From CBDFLD01 sp965249005 (GTDB taxonomy: Bacteria; Acidobacteriota; UBA6911), in assembly GCA_965249005.1 (NCBI GenBank), contig CBDFLD010000010.1, positions 62,001 to 126,000 on the forward strand: a stretch of 64,000 nucleotides of DNA, in the 5' to 3' direction. Position 1 is the first letter of the stretch. Each line of letters starts with the position of its first letter. Both the position numbers and the translations under genes were made by a program. Positions 1-9,302 of the stretch are shown here, in pieces. The notes beneath the pieces are model-generated. The model made no database searches, was not told the origin of the DNA, and saw only the letters and a list, made by a program, of their open reading frames with translations.

Positions 1-791
1 CCGTTGACCATGCATCCAATACTCCCATCGAGGCGGACGTAGTTGATTCCTAGCCGGGAGGCCCGTATCTCCAGAGGCTCCTCTTCGTTGAAGTCACGCA
101 GTTCCAACAGTTCGCGGTGGCGGAAGAGCGCATTGTCATCGAGGCTGATCTTCGCGTCCAGGGCCAGCAGGTGTTCATCCTGGGTTAGCAGAAACGGATT
201 GATCTCGACCAGCGAAGCGTCCAGCTCCTCAAACGCCCGATACAAAGAGGCCAGGATCTTTCCCGCAGCGCGGGCGCTGCGACCGGCCAGACCGAGATCG
301 AAGGCGAGCTTGCGGCTATGAAAAGGTTGAAACCCTACGGCGGGGTCGATAAACGACTTGAAGATGAGTTCCGGTGTCTCGGCGGCAACTCTCTCGATGT
401 CCATGCCACCCTGAGGAGAGACCATGAAAACCGGTCGCTGCCTCGCTCGATCCACGACGACGCCGAGATAATACTCCGCTTGAATCTCCAGTGCCTCTTC
501 GACGAGGACCTTTCTTACCGCGCGGCCTTCAGGACCCGTCTGGTGAGTCACCAGGGTCATTCCGATCATCTCGCGCGCGATCGCTTCCGCTTCCTCCGGA
601 GTCTTGGCAACCTTGACGCCGCCCCCTTTCCCTCTCCCTCCAGCGTGGATTTGCGCCTTGACGACGACCGGGCCGCCAAAGCGGGAAGCAATGTCATAAA
701 CCTCATAAGGACTGCCCGCCACGAGCCCTCTTGGAACGGGAATACCAAATTTCGACAGCAAGCTCTTCGCTTGATATTCGTGTATCTTCAA
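1..791 (-). CDS. sucC: Succinyl-CoA synthetase beta subunit, ADP/GDP-forming (partial, C-terminus cut by window edge)
   Basis: Catalyses the substrate-level phosphorylation step of the TCA cycle with SucD. The minus-strand frame opens with TTG at 791-789 and reads MKIHEYQAKSLLSKFGIPVP, the hallmark N-terminus of SucC (ATP-grasp fold). At the window edge it reads GINYVRLDGSIGCMVNG, the family's conserved segment around the ligand-binding loop. An AAGAGGA Shine-Dalgarno lies just upstream of the TTG and no better ATG exists in frame. About 263 of the usual ~390 residues are present. sucD would be expected just outside the window, downstream on the same strand. Confidence 0.95.
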   Translation of the reverse strand, partial: MKIHEYQAKSLLSKFGIPVPRGLVAGSPYEVYDIASRFGGPVVVKAQIHAGGRGKGGGVKVAKTPEEAEAIAREMIGMTLVTHQTGPEGRAVRKVLVEEALEIQAEYYLGVVVDRARQRPVFMVSPQGGMDIERVAAETPELIFKSFIDPAVGFQPFHSRKLAFDLGLAGRSARAAGKILASLYRAFEELDASLVEINPFLLTQDEHLLALDAKISLDDNALFRHRELLELRDFNEEEPLEIRASRLGINYVRLDGSIGCMVN

Positions 792-1108
792 TGGTTCCTC
801 TTGGCTCGGACCAAGGCGGCGCCGCTTGAGACCACGGCGAAACCCGAATCACCGATCAACCCAGATCTTCAACCCAGATCTTCAACCCAGATCCTCAACC
901 CAGATCCTCAACCCAGATCCTCAACCCCACGCTCGAGCACCGGGAGGGCATCGTCGACGCAAAGCGCGCTATTTTAGCCCCAGGCTCTCGCTCGGGCAAT
1001 CAAAAACAATAGCTTCGACGCTCCGATGTCTTGACTGTGCCCTGTGCCAGAGAAAGCGGTAAGCGGAGAGCGGTGGGCGGAAGGCGGTAAGCGGAGAGCG
1101 CTAAGCGT
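792..1108. repeat. Gene-free stretch with a 13-bp tandem repeat and GCGGTAAGCGG-type short repeats
   Basis: No convincing gene. Positions 857-921 hold five consecutive copies of a 13-bp unit (CAACCCAGATCTT, the last three with CCT ends). Positions about 1055-1105 hold a degenerate run of AGCGGTAAGCGGAGAGCGG units. Similar short runs occur at about 54048-54078 and 60612-60635, so this is a dispersed low-complexity family rather than coding DNA. This stretch lies upstream of sucC and any sucC promoter should be within it; none could be picked with confidence. Confidence 0.7.
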
Positions 1109-1396
1109 TCAAACCGGGGCTTCTTCGCTTGTCGTCGCGTCGCTGGATCGTACCCGAATGCCGGACACGATATCCCATGGGATCCGTATCACGAAGCCTC
1201 CCCGGGCGATGCGAAGGAAAGTGGGATCGGAAGGATCAAACTGGTCCTCGGTGGAGAGAGTAAACTGCCCGCGCTGTGTCTTGACCCGGATCTGTTCCTT
1301 CGGTCGATATTGGACCGGCGGCTCACACGAGCCGACCGACTCCGAAAGCCGGAGCATATCGGGCAGCCATCGATCCCTTGGGCCTGGATCACTCAT
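1109..1396 (-). CDS. Small hypothetical protein (95 aa)
   Basis: A 95-residue frame, MSDPGPRDRWLPDML..., with a plausible soluble beta-rich middle (residues ~55-80, TFLRIARGGFVIRIPWDIV). No family recognised. Its start codon lies in an 11-bp tandem repeat (ATGGATCACTC units, about 1390-1425) that provides several near-identical possible starts, and no good ribosome binding site is visible. The opposite strand has a longer frame with a poor residue composition, so this strand is preferred. It could be non-coding. Confidence 0.35.
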   Translation of the reverse strand: MSDPGPRDRWLPDMLRLSESVGSCEPPVQYRPKEQIRVKTQRGQFTLSTEDQFDPSDPTFLRIARGGFVIRIPWDIVSGIRVRSSDATTSEEAPV

Positions 1397-1633
1397 GGAT
1401 CACTCATGGATCACTCTTGGAGCCTCGGTTTCCAATAGGCCCAGGACGGGGCTCATCCCAAACGACGCCGGCGTACTAGACCTTTCTTTACCAGCCATAT
1501 CGGCTTAGACCACCGGAACCTGTAATCAAATTCGGACCGGAACCGAAGCGATCGCATAGAGTAGTGGGGATTCGTAGTCGGGATTAGTAATCTGGATTGA
1601 CTGGCCTGGATGCAATCGGTTGTAAGCACATAT

Positions 1634-1708
1634 TGGTAGCGCTACGGGGATTCGAACCCCGGTTTGATGGCTGAGAACCACCCGTCCTAACCCCTAGACG
1701 ATAGCGCC
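1634..1708 (-). tRNA. tRNA-Glu (anticodon CTC)
   Basis: Minus strand folds as a complete cloverleaf. The acceptor GGCGCTA pairs with TAGCGCT (one G-T pair), the D-arm region is TCGTCTAGGGGTTAGGAC, the anticodon stem GGTGG/CCATC encloses the loop TTCTCAG (anticodon CTC), and the T-arm is CGGGGTTCGAATCCCCG. Discriminator A is followed by a genomically encoded CCA. The body is typical of bacterial tRNA-Glu. It stands alone between the small hypothetical and ispH. Confidence 0.95.
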
Positions 1709-1906
1709 GCCACAAGTTCGCGCATACTATCAAACTGGCTCGCACGCGTCAATTTCGTCCTCGGAGGCGCATTTTCTCGGAAGCGCCCGCTTGTGTCGGT
1801 AGGAACTCTATGTGGCGTAAGGTCCTGAGGAAACAGATATTCACTGACCTTGGGCGGCAAAGTTTCACTTGCCAAGCCAAGAACCGACGACTATCATTTC
1901 GTTCCG

Positions 1907-2878
1907 ATGACTAGCCGACCGAATGAGGAGCAGGGAAGGGTCCTGCTCGCCTCACCGCGCGGATTCTGTGCCGGTGTTGTGCGCGCCATCGACGTGGTGA
2001 AACTCGCCCTGGAAACCTATGGTAGCCCGCTTTACGTCCGCCGTGAAATTGTTCACAACAAATACGTTGTCAACGAGCTCCGGGAGAAGGGAACGATCTT
2101 CGTGGATGAACTGGATGAGGTGCCGAAAGGTGCGCGTGCGATATTCAGCGCCCACGGCGTCTCTCCGGCGGTCAGAAAAGAAGCCACGGCCCGAGGGATC
2201 CAGGTCATCGATGCCACTTGCCCCCTCGTTACGAAAGTCCACTTCGAGGCCATCAACTATGATCGCAAGGGTTATACGATCATTCTAATTGGTCACGCCG
2301 ACCATGATGAAGTCACCGGCACTAGGGGGGAGGCGCCCGGTGCGATCACCGTGATCGAGTCTGAAGAAGAGGTGGAATCCCTCGAGGTGCCCGACCCGAG
2401 CCGGGTCGCCTATTTGACCCAGACGACTCTCAGCCTGGACGACACGCGGTCGATCATCGACAGACTGAAAAAGAAATTCCCGATGATCCAAGGACCCGCT
2501 TCCGAAGATATCTGCTATGCGACGCAGAACCGGCAGCTGGCCGTTCTCGATCTGGCGGAACTCGCAGAGTTGATCCTGGTCGTCGGTTCCTCCAACAGTT
2601 CCAACTCATGCCGGCTGGTGGAAGTGGCCGAATCGACGGGCGTCCCCGCTCACCTTATTGACGACTCCGACGACATCCAGGATTCATGGCTTGGCGGACT
2701 CGTCACGGTCGGCCTGACGGCAGGGGCCTCGGCGCCCGAGGAGCTTGTCGATAGCGTGATCGCGTATCTCCAGCTCCGCGGATTTCCAAACGTGGAAACC
2801 ATCACCAGTGTCGAGGAAGATGTAGGATTCGCTCTTCCCCCGGAGCTCGTAAGGGAAATCCCGACAGACGCACGATGA
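1907..2878 (+). CDS. ispH: 4-hydroxy-3-methylbut-2-enyl diphosphate reductase
   Basis: Last enzyme of the MEP pathway, a [4Fe-4S] reductase making IPP and DMAPP. All three cluster-ligand cysteines are visible: C21 in PRGFCAG, C105 in DATCPLV and C203 in EDICYATQNRQ, along with the SSNSSNSCRL segment. The product is 323 aa from the ATG at 1907; a TTG at 1850 would add 19 residues unlike the family. Its stop overlaps the shc start by 4 bp (ATGA), so it heads the hopanoid operon and links isoprenoid precursor supply to triterpene synthesis. Confidence 0.95.
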   Translation: MTSRPNEEQGRVLLASPRGFCAGVVRAIDVVKLALETYGSPLYVRREIVHNKYVVNELREKGTIFVDELDEVPKGARAIFSAHGVSPAVRKEATARGIQVIDATCPLVTKVHFEAINYDRKGYTIILIGHADHDEVTGTRGEAPGAITVIESEEEVESLEVPDPSRVAYLTQTTLSLDDTRSIIDRLKKKFPMIQGPASEDICYATQNRQLAVLDLAELAELILVVGSSNSSNSCRLVEVAESTGVPAHLIDDSDDIQDSWLGGLVTVGLTAGASAPEELVDSVIAYLQLRGFPNVETITSVEEDVGFALPPELVREIPTDAR

Positions 2879-4833
2879 AACAATTCTCTGAAGCGGCTCA
2901 ATTACAGGTTGAACGAGCGCCAGCCGAGCGCACAAAAGTGGATATCGCCGTGGCCATTCGCCGCAGCCATGACTTTTTCGAAAGGGGTCAACACCAGCAA
3001 GGGTATTGGCTTGCCCCTTTGGAGGCCGATACGACGCTGGAGTCCGATTATGTTCTGCTGCTGCATCTGCTTGGAATCGCGGATGAGGTCAAGACCAACA
3101 AGGCGATTCGGTACATACGAAGCCGGCAGCTATCGGGTGGCGGATGGAACATCTATGAGGGGGGGCCGGAGGAAATCTCCGCAACCGTGAAGGCGTACGC
3201 GGCGCTCAAGTTGGGCGGGGTGGCCAAGGAAGACCCGGCCCTGGTCAAGACCCGAGTTGCGATCAAGCGGATGGGCGGGATCACGAAGATCAACACGTTT
3301 GCCAAGACCTACCTCAGCTTGATCGAGCAGTTCCCCCTCGAGGGAACACCCGCCATTCCGCCCGAGATCATCCTGCTGCCACGCTGGTTCCCATTCAACA
3401 TCTACGAGATCTCCTCGTGGAGTCGGGCGATTCTCGTTCCGCTCTCGATCATCTACGCCACGAAGCCAAGGGCGAGCGTTCCCAGTCATCAGGGTCTCTC
3501 CGAGCTATTCGACGGGGACCCCGAAATCAAGGATACGAGGTTGTCCTGGTCTGACAACATCCTATCGTGGCGAAACTTCTTTCTCCTCGTCGACCGAATC
3601 CTCAAAATCTGGGAACAGACCCCACTCAAACCGCTGCGAAGGCACGCGCTCAAGCGCGCTGAGAGATGGGTGCTGGACCGTCTCGAGGGGAGTGCGGGAC
3701 TCGGCGCGATTTACCCGGCAATGGTCAACTCGATCTTGGCCCTCAAGTCGCTCGGCTATCCGAAAGATCACTATCAAATGCAGCGCTCCTTGGCCGAATT
3801 GGAAAAGCTCATCATTGAGGGTCCGGATACGCTGCAGTTCCAACCCTGTCAGTCTCCGGTCTGGGATACCGGGCTGACCATGCTGGCCCTCCTGGATTCG
3901 GGCATGACCAAGGATCATCCTTGCCTTGTACGCAGCGCCGGTTGGCTCCTGAGCAAGCAGACCAACAAGCCCGGAGATTGGAGTGTCAAAAACCCCAAGA
4001 CTCCACCTGGAGGGTGGTACTTCGAGTTTGCCAATGAGTTTTATCCGGATCTGGATGATACCTGTGTCGCACTGATGGTTCTCCGAGATGTGCGATACCC
4101 CGATGAGAAGCGCAATTTCGAGGCGCAATCGAGGGGTCTTCGTTGGCTGATGGATATGCAGTCGAGCGATGGGGGATGGGCCTCCTTTGACCGCAACAAC
4201 AACCGGTCCATCTTCACTCAAATCCCGTTTGCCGACCATAACGCGATGCTGGACCCATCGACGGCCGACATAACGGGCCGGGTCTTGGAAATGCTGGCGA
4301 GGTACGAGTATACTCCGGATCTTGTCTCCGTGCGCCGGGCCTTGCGGTTCTTGCGGAGCACTCAGGAGGAAGACGGCAGCTGGTTTGGGCGCTGGGGCGT
4401 CAATTACGTTTATGGGACGTGGCAGGTATTGAAGGGACTTCGTGCCATTGGGGAGGATATGGAGCAACCCTATATCCGGAAGGCGAAGACCTGGCTCGAA
4501 CAACACCAGAATCCGGACGGTGGATGGGGAGAGTCTTGCGAGAGCTATCACGATCCTCAGAACCGGGGAAATGGTACGTCCACTCCGTCCCAGACGGCTT
4601 GGGGAGTCATGGGCTTGATGGCGGCCGGTGACACGGGAAGTCTTCACTTGCAGAAGGGGATGGATTGTCTACTGCGCACCCAGACGGAAGCCGGGGACTG
4701 GCCGGAAACCGAATTTACCGGCACGGGATTTCCCGGGGTCTTTTATCTCAGGTACAACCACTACCGAAATTATTTTCCGCTGATTGCGCTGGGTATGTAC
4801 CACAAGCTCCTCGGTTTCGAATCTCAACCATGA
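2875..4833 (+). CDS. shc: Squalene-hopene cyclase
   Basis: Cyclises squalene to hopene/hopanol at the membrane. At 652 aa it has the usual family length. The catalytic acid motif DxDD is present as D392-L-D394-D395 in FYPDLDDTCVAL. Several QW-type repeats are visible (for example GGWASFDRNN, DGSWFGRWGVNYVYGTW, DGGWGESCESY). The C-terminal GTGFPGVFYLRYNHYRNYFP segment is characteristic of bacterial SHC. Translationally coupled to ispH by an ATGA overlap. Followed after 55 bp by hpnA. Confidence 0.97.
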   Translation: MKQFSEAAQLQVERAPAERTKVDIAVAIRRSHDFFERGQHQQGYWLAPLEADTTLESDYVLLLHLLGIADEVKTNKAIRYIRSRQLSGGGWNIYEGGPEEISATVKAYAALKLGGVAKEDPALVKTRVAIKRMGGITKINTFAKTYLSLIEQFPLEGTPAIPPEIILLPRWFPFNIYEISSWSRAILVPLSIIYATKPRASVPSHQGLSELFDGDPEIKDTRLSWSDNILSWRNFFLLVDRILKIWEQTPLKPLRRHALKRAERWVLDRLEGSAGLGAIYPAMVNSILALKSLGYPKDHYQMQRSLAELEKLIIEGPDTLQFQPCQSPVWDTGLTMLALLDSGMTKDHPCLVRSAGWLLSKQTNKPGDWSVKNPKTPPGGWYFEFANEFYPDLDDTCVALMVLRDVRYPDEKRNFEAQSRGLRWLMDMQSSDGGWASFDRNNNRSIFTQIPFADHNAMLDPSTADITGRVLEMLARYEYTPDLVSVRRALRFLRSTQEEDGSWFGRWGVNYVYGTWQVLKGLRAIGEDMEQPYIRKAKTWLEQHQNPDGGWGESCESYHDPQNRGNGTSTPSQTAWGVMGLMAAGDTGSLHLQKGMDCLLRTQTEAGDWPETEFTGTGFPGVFYLRYNHYRNYFPLIALGMYHKLLGFESQP

Positions 4834-4888
4834 AGGTCCGGGAGAAACCAGGCGATTCGCGAGATCACCGGTGGGAAGGCAACAAGAT

Positions 4889-5929
4889 ATGGCTGATGAC
4901 TTGACTTTCGTCACGGGTGCGACCGGGTTCGTCGGGAGTCACATCGTCCGCAAGCTTCGCACACGTGGAGACCGGGTTCGAATCCTGGCTCGCAACTCCA
5001 GCCCAAGGGCCAATGTCGAGGGATTGGACTGTGAGCTCGTGATCGGCGACCTGAAGGACTCCATGTCGCTGCTTCGTTGTGTTCAGGGATGCCGGCGCGT
5101 GTATCACGTAGCTGCCGACTATCGCCTATGGGCCAGGAATCCTCAGGAAATCTACGACAGCAACGTCGCTGGAACTCGAAATCTCTTATCCGCTTGCTGC
5201 GAGTCCGGCGTCGAGAAGGTCGTATACACGAGTACGGTGGGGACCATCGGCATGGGCCCTGCTGGAGCGCCCGCAAACGAGGAAAGCCCTGTCTCGCTGG
5301 ATGACATGATCGGACACTACAAGCGATCGAAGTTCATGGCGGAGCAGGTCGCTCTAGAATTCGCCGCATCCGGCCTTCCTGTTGTCATTGTAAATCCGAC
5401 GACTCCCGTGGGCGCCTCCGATGTGAAGCCCACTCCGACGGGAAAAATTATTTTGGACCTCATCAGGGGAAGGATGCCCGCGTACGTCGATACCGGATTG
5501 AACGTCGTGGGCGTCGAGGATGTGGCGGTCGGACATCTTCTCGCGGAGGAAAAAGGACAAATCGGAGACCGCTACATTCTCGGAGGTGAGAACTGGAGTC
5601 TCGAGGAGATTCTCGATTCGCTGGCCCATCTCTGCGGACGCAGGACCCCGCGGGTACGGATCCCATGGGTCGTCGCCTGGTTGGCTGCCTGGATGGACAA
5701 TCTCGTGCTCGGGACGATCTTGCACAGGGAACCGTTCATACCACTCGAAGGGGTTCGGATGGCCAGACACAAGATGTATGTAAGTACGGAGAAGGCTCGT
5801 CGTGAGCTCGGCTACAACCCGAAACCGGTCAAGCTTGCCCTGCAGGAAGCGGTAGAGTACTTCCGGTATCACTGGAGACCTCCATCTGCGAACGATCGAG
5901 TCTCCAGCTTCCGCGAGCATACGATCTGA
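4889..5929 (+). CDS. hpnA: Hopanoid-associated sugar epimerase (NAD-dependent epimerase/dehydratase)
   Basis: Extended short-chain dehydrogenase of the family found in hopanoid clusters. The N-terminus has the Rossmann motif VTGATGFVGSHIV, and the catalytic YxxxK is IGHYKRSKFMAEQ. The start is placed at ATG 4889 (MADDLTFVTGATG), preceded by GGGAAGG; upstream in-frame codons give no homologous sequence. Product 346 aa. Its physiological substrate is not established in the family. The stop codon TGA overlaps the ATG of the next gene (TGATG), indicating coupling. Confidence 0.92.
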   Translation: MADDLTFVTGATGFVGSHIVRKLRTRGDRVRILARNSSPRANVEGLDCELVIGDLKDSMSLLRCVQGCRRVYHVAADYRLWARNPQEIYDSNVAGTRNLLSACCESGVEKVVYTSTVGTIGMGPAGAPANEESPVSLDDMIGHYKRSKFMAEQVALEFAASGLPVVIVNPTTPVGASDVKPTPTGKIILDLIRGRMPAYVDTGLNVVGVEDVAVGHLLAEEKGQIGDRYILGGENWSLEEILDSLAHLCGRRTPRVRIPWVVAWLAAWMDNLVLGTILHREPFIPLEGVRMARHKMYVSTEKARRELGYNPKPVKLALQEAVEYFRYHWRPPSANDRVSSFREHTI

Positions 5930-7092
5930 TGACTAGGGCGACAGGAGATACGGGGGTGCGAGTTGCGAGCGCGCAAGAAGGGGCCGGCTTGAACGCGGGG
6001 GCGTTGCTAGCAGCGGCCCCAAAGGCCTCTCCATCGCCTGCCACCACCATGACCGCAGCCGTTTACCGTGGCAAGGACCAACTGTCCCTGGAACAGCTGG
6101 CGGTGCCCCCGATCGGGGAGCGAGAGATCTTGGTCCGTGTCCATGCCTGCGGAATTTGTGGCACAGATCTGAAGAAAATCGAACACGGATTGGTGCCCCC
6201 GCCTCGTGTTTTCGGTCATGAGATCGCCGGACGCGTGGCACAAACGGGGCGAAACGTTACTCGATTCAAGGTCGGCGACCGCGTTGCCGTCCATCATCAC
6301 ATACCCTGCCGGGATTGCTTTTACTGTGAAAAGAAGCTTTTTTCTCAATGCGAGCAGTACCGCAGGACGGGAACTACAGCTGGATTCGAAGCAGCCGGGG
6401 GAGGCTTTTCTGAGTATGTTCGGGTCATGGACTGGGTCGTCGCGGAAGGAGTAGTTCCAATACCCGACGACATCAGTTTCGAGGAAGCAAGCTTCCTCGA
6501 GCCGCTCAACACGTGTCTGAAAGCTCTCCACACGGCACGGCTGGTCCCCGGCGAAACGGTGGTTGTTTTCGGCCAGGGGCCCATAGGGCTCATGCTGGCT
6601 CAATCGGCGAGATCAGATGGCGCCGAGGTCATGGGCGTTGATCTACTGGACCGCCGTCTGGAGATCTCCAAACAGCTTGGGACTCCACGAGTCTGCAATC
6701 CGCACAACGAAGACCTCCCCACCAAGGTCGCGGAGTGGACTGCAGGGCGAGGCGCGGATCTGGCCGTTGTGGCGGCTCACAGCGCGGATGCGGTACGCCA
6801 GGGACAAGAGATTGTTCGGAGGGGGGGGCGTGTGCTGCTTTTTGCCCAAACGGTTCCCGGTGAGCAAATTTCCGTGGACGCGTCGCAAATCTGCGTTGAG
6901 GAAAAACAGCTCATCGGCAGTTACAGCGCGTCGGTCGAGCTTCAAGAAACGGCCGCCTCGCTCATCTTCTCGCGGAAGGTCAATGTAGCAGGGTTGATCA
7001 GTCATCGATTTCCTTTGGATCACTTCCTGGAGGGGTTTTGCCTTGCGACTCATCCTTCACAGGACTCACTAAAGGTCATGATACAACCATGA
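5929..7092 (+). CDS. Zinc-dependent MDR-family dehydrogenase, first of a tandem pair
   Basis: Medium-chain alcohol/polyol dehydrogenase. Catalytic zinc ligands lie in ACGICGTDLKK and FGHE, and a complete structural-zinc loop is seen (CRDCFYCEKKLFSQC). The nucleotide-binding motif is VVVFGQGPIGLM. The ATG at 5929 overlaps the hpnA stop. The family domain itself starts at a second ATG at 6049 (MTAAVYRGKD), so the first 40 low-complexity Ala/Gly/Pro-rich residues are either a real extension or untranslated. Its place between hpnA and hpnC implies a role in hopanoid or side-chain metabolism, but the substrate is unknown. Confidence 0.85.
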   Translation: MTRATGDTGVRVASAQEGAGLNAGALLAAAPKASPSPATTMTAAVYRGKDQLSLEQLAVPPIGEREILVRVHACGICGTDLKKIEHGLVPPPRVFGHEIAGRVAQTGRNVTRFKVGDRVAVHHHIPCRDCFYCEKKLFSQCEQYRRTGTTAGFEAAGGGFSEYVRVMDWVVAEGVVPIPDDISFEEASFLEPLNTCLKALHTARLVPGETVVVFGQGPIGLMLAQSARSDGAEVMGVDLLDRRLEISKQLGTPRVCNPHNEDLPTKVAEWTAGRGADLAVVAAHSADAVRQGQEIVRRGGRVLLFAQTVPGEQISVDASQICVEEKQLIGSYSASVELQETAASLIFSRKVNVAGLISHRFPLDHFLEGFCLATHPSQDSLKVMIQP

Positions 7093-8150
7093 GAGATCTG
7101 ATTAGGGTTGCAGGCGAGCGCATGACGGCCGCCATTCTGTACGGCAAAAGGGACGTACGCATTGAGCAGATTCCGATTCCCCGGGTGGGCCCTGGCGAAG
7201 TTCTCGTACGCATCAAGGCAGCCCTCACCTGCGGCACCGACCTCAAGGTATACAGGCAGGGATTTCACGCGCGGATGATTGTCCCCCCTGCAGTTTTCGG
7301 CCACGAGCTAGCCGGAATCGTGGAGGAAGTGGGAGAAGGGGTGGAAAGCTTTTCTCCAGGCATGCGTGTGGTTTCGTCCAATTCCGGTCCTTGTAATGAG
7401 TGTTTTTTCTGCGAGCGTCACCTGGCCAACCTGTGTGAGGATCTTGAATTCATCAACGGTGCGTACGCAGAATTCATCAAAATCCCGGAACGCATCGTCC
7501 GCCAAAACCTCCTGATCCTCCCGGAGAATCTCAGCTTCCAGGAGGCGGCGCTGGTCGAACCCCTGGCCTGTGTTCTGAGAGCAGTGGAGGAAACAGCCAT
7601 TGCAGAAGACGACACGGTAGCCGTGATCGGGATGGGACCGGTCGGGCTCATGTTCGTCGAGTCGCTGAAGCAAATCGGGGTGACCGTGATCGCGGTAGGA
7701 AAGCGCAAGCATCAATTGACCATGGCGAAGAACATGGGGGCGGACCACGTTCTGGATGCCACGCACTCCAACGTTGTGGAACAAGTCCGGAGGGTCACGA
7801 ACGGTCGTCGCGGAGCGGATGTGGTCATCGAAGCGGTCGGAACCACCGACACTTGGCAAAAGGCAATGGGCATGGCCCGGCGGGGCGGAACGATCAATCT
7901 CTTCGGGGGTTGTCCGTCCGGCACCCACATCCCCCTCGATACCACGCTCATCCACTACTCCGAGATCACCATCAAGGCGAGTTTCCACCACACGCCCCGA
8001 CACATCCGAGAGGCTCTCGAAACGCTCCAGAGACGAGAACTCCGCGCCCGCAATTTCATTACCGGGGAAGAACGCCTCGGATCGCTGCGTAACGTTTTGG
8101 AGCGCTTGCTGAATCGGAACGGGGATATCAAGATAGCCATCATCCCTTGA
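7089..8150 (+). CDS. Zinc-dependent MDR-family dehydrogenase, second of a tandem pair
   Basis: Paralogue of the preceding enzyme. Catalytic-site segments LTCGTDLKVY and FGHELAG and the structural zinc loop CNECFFCERHLANLC are intact, and the Rossmann glycine motif is VAVIGMGPVGLM. The ATG at 7089 overlaps the previous stop (ATGA), giving 353 aa; an internal ATG at 7122 (MTAAILYGKRD) matches the family start more closely. It resembles threonine/sorbitol-type dehydrogenases. Two tandem enzymes could catalyse sequential or alternative oxidations in the same pathway; this is inference from position only. Confidence 0.85.
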   Translation: MRDLIRVAGERMTAAILYGKRDVRIEQIPIPRVGPGEVLVRIKAALTCGTDLKVYRQGFHARMIVPPAVFGHELAGIVEEVGEGVESFSPGMRVVSSNSGPCNECFFCERHLANLCEDLEFINGAYAEFIKIPERIVRQNLLILPENLSFQEAALVEPLACVLRAVEETAIAEDDTVAVIGMGPVGLMFVESLKQIGVTVIAVGKRKHQLTMAKNMGADHVLDATHSNVVEQVRRVTNGRRGADVVIEAVGTTDTWQKAMGMARRGGTINLFGGCPSGTHIPLDTTLIHYSEITIKASFHHTPRHIREALETLQRRELRARNFITGEERLGSLRNVLERLLNRNGDIKIAIIP

Positions 8151-8172
8151 GCGTGTCGGAGCGAGGCACTTT

Positions 8173-8300
8173 CAGCGCTGACTGGCGCAACGCGCCAGTC
8201 GCTTGGGAACGTAACTGCGCAGCGCACCGTGAAAAACCGTGGTTTTCGACAATTTGCTAAGTTACACACATAGCAGCAGATCCGCGAGCAGTTACTTAAG
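8173..8300 (-). repeat. Dispersed structured repeat, family A, copy 1
   Basis: Reverse-orientation copy of the ~125-bp repeat. It contains the hairpin GACTGGCGC-AAC-GCGCCAGTC, then a segment bounded by inverted GTAACTGC/GCAGTTAC, and ends with GCAGTTACTTAAG. It lies within the hopanoid operon between the second dehydrogenase and hpnC, so it would be transcribed as a 230-nt spacer in the mRNA. Confidence 0.9.
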
Positions 8301-8381
8301 CGCCAACCCTTGTCTGTGATTCGGCACTCGTGATTCCCTGCCTCATGCCGCTTCGATCTGCCCGTATCCTTACGGTGACGA

Positions 8382-9302
8382 ATGAAGAGCCCAGCCACCG
8401 CGCCAAAACTGTACTGGCTGGACCGAAAGTGGTTCGAAGTCGACCTCAGCCAGCAAGACGCCGAAGCCTTTTGTCGTAGGCTTGCCCGAAGCCACTACGA
8501 GAACTTCACGGTGGTTTCCTTTCTCCTACCCCGGCAGCTACGTCAGCATTTCGCCAACGTCTACGCGTATTGCAGAATCTCGGACGATCTGGCCGACGAA
8601 ATCCCGGACCCGGACCTTTCGTTGAGACGGCTCGACGAGTGGCAAGCCCACCTGGACCGCTGCTACCAGGGGGATGCCGTGCACCCCGTTTTCATGGCGC
8701 TGCAATCCACCATCCGGGCCTATCAAATTCCCAAGGAACCATTCGACCGGCTCCTCGTTGCCTTCCGCCAGGATCAACGGAAAAAACGTTATCGGGACTG
8801 GGACGAGTTGATCGATTACTGCACCCGCTCTGCGAATCCGGTCGGTCATCTCGTGCTTTATTTGTGCGGCTATCGCGACCATCAACGACAGGAGTTGAGT
8901 GACGCCACCTGCACGGCGCTGCAGCTCACAAATTTCTGGCAGGACGTACGAAGAGATTACGGCAAGGGTCGCATCTATGTCCCTCAGGATATTTTCCAGG
9001 AGCACGGGTACACGGAGGACATGTTGAGCCGCTTTGAGTTCAACCCGGCGTGGGAACGATTGATGCAAGACGTCATGGAGCGAACGCGGAAGCTATTCGA
9101 TCACGGCCGGCAGCTTCTCGATCTGGTAACAGGCCGCTCCCGGGTTGACATCGCGCTCGCGCTATTCTCGCTCGGCGGAATGGAGATCTTGAGAGCCATC
9201 GAGAAACAAGGGTACGATACGATCCACCGGAGACCGAAACTGTCCCGTCGAAAGGAGCTGGCGCTTCTGGGTCGAGCTTGCCTGAGCAAAATCGGCATAT
9301 GA
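8382..9302 (+). CDS. hpnC: Squalene synthase HpnC (hydroxysqualene-forming step)
   Basis: Trans-isoprenyl diphosphate synthase-fold enzyme. In characterised systems HpnC converts presqualene diphosphate to hydroxysqualene. The Asp-rich motifs are YCRISDDLADE near the N-terminus and NFWQDVRRDYGKGRIYVP in the middle. The length of 306 aa is normal. ATG at 8382 has only a modest upstream purine run. The end overlaps hpnD by 4 bp (ATGA). The order hpnC-hpnD-hpnE is the classic bacterial squalene module. Confidence 0.93.
   Translation: MKSPATAPKLYWLDRKWFEVDLSQQDAEAFCRRLARSHYENFTVVSFLLPRQLRQHFANVYAYCRISDDLADEIPDPDLSLRRLDEWQAHLDRCYQGDAVHPVFMALQSTIRAYQIPKEPFDRLLVAFRQDQRKKRYRDWDELIDYCTRSANPVGHLVLYLCGYRDHQRQELSDATCTALQLTNFWQDVRRDYGKGRIYVPQDIFQEHGYTEDMLSRFEFNPAWERLMQDVMERTRKLFDHGRQLLDLVTGRSRVDIALALFSLGGMEILRAIEKQGYDTIHRRPKLSRRKELALLGRACLSKIGI

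Noticed and set aside
43..977. Plus-strand frames opposite sucC
   Set aside because: The minus strand encodes clear SucC sequence; the plus frames are Arg/Ser-rich shadows.
3562..4647. Long minus-strand open frame (361 codons)
   Set aside because: Lies entirely within shc, has Arg/Pro-rich composition and no recognisable motif; a shadow of a high-GC gene.
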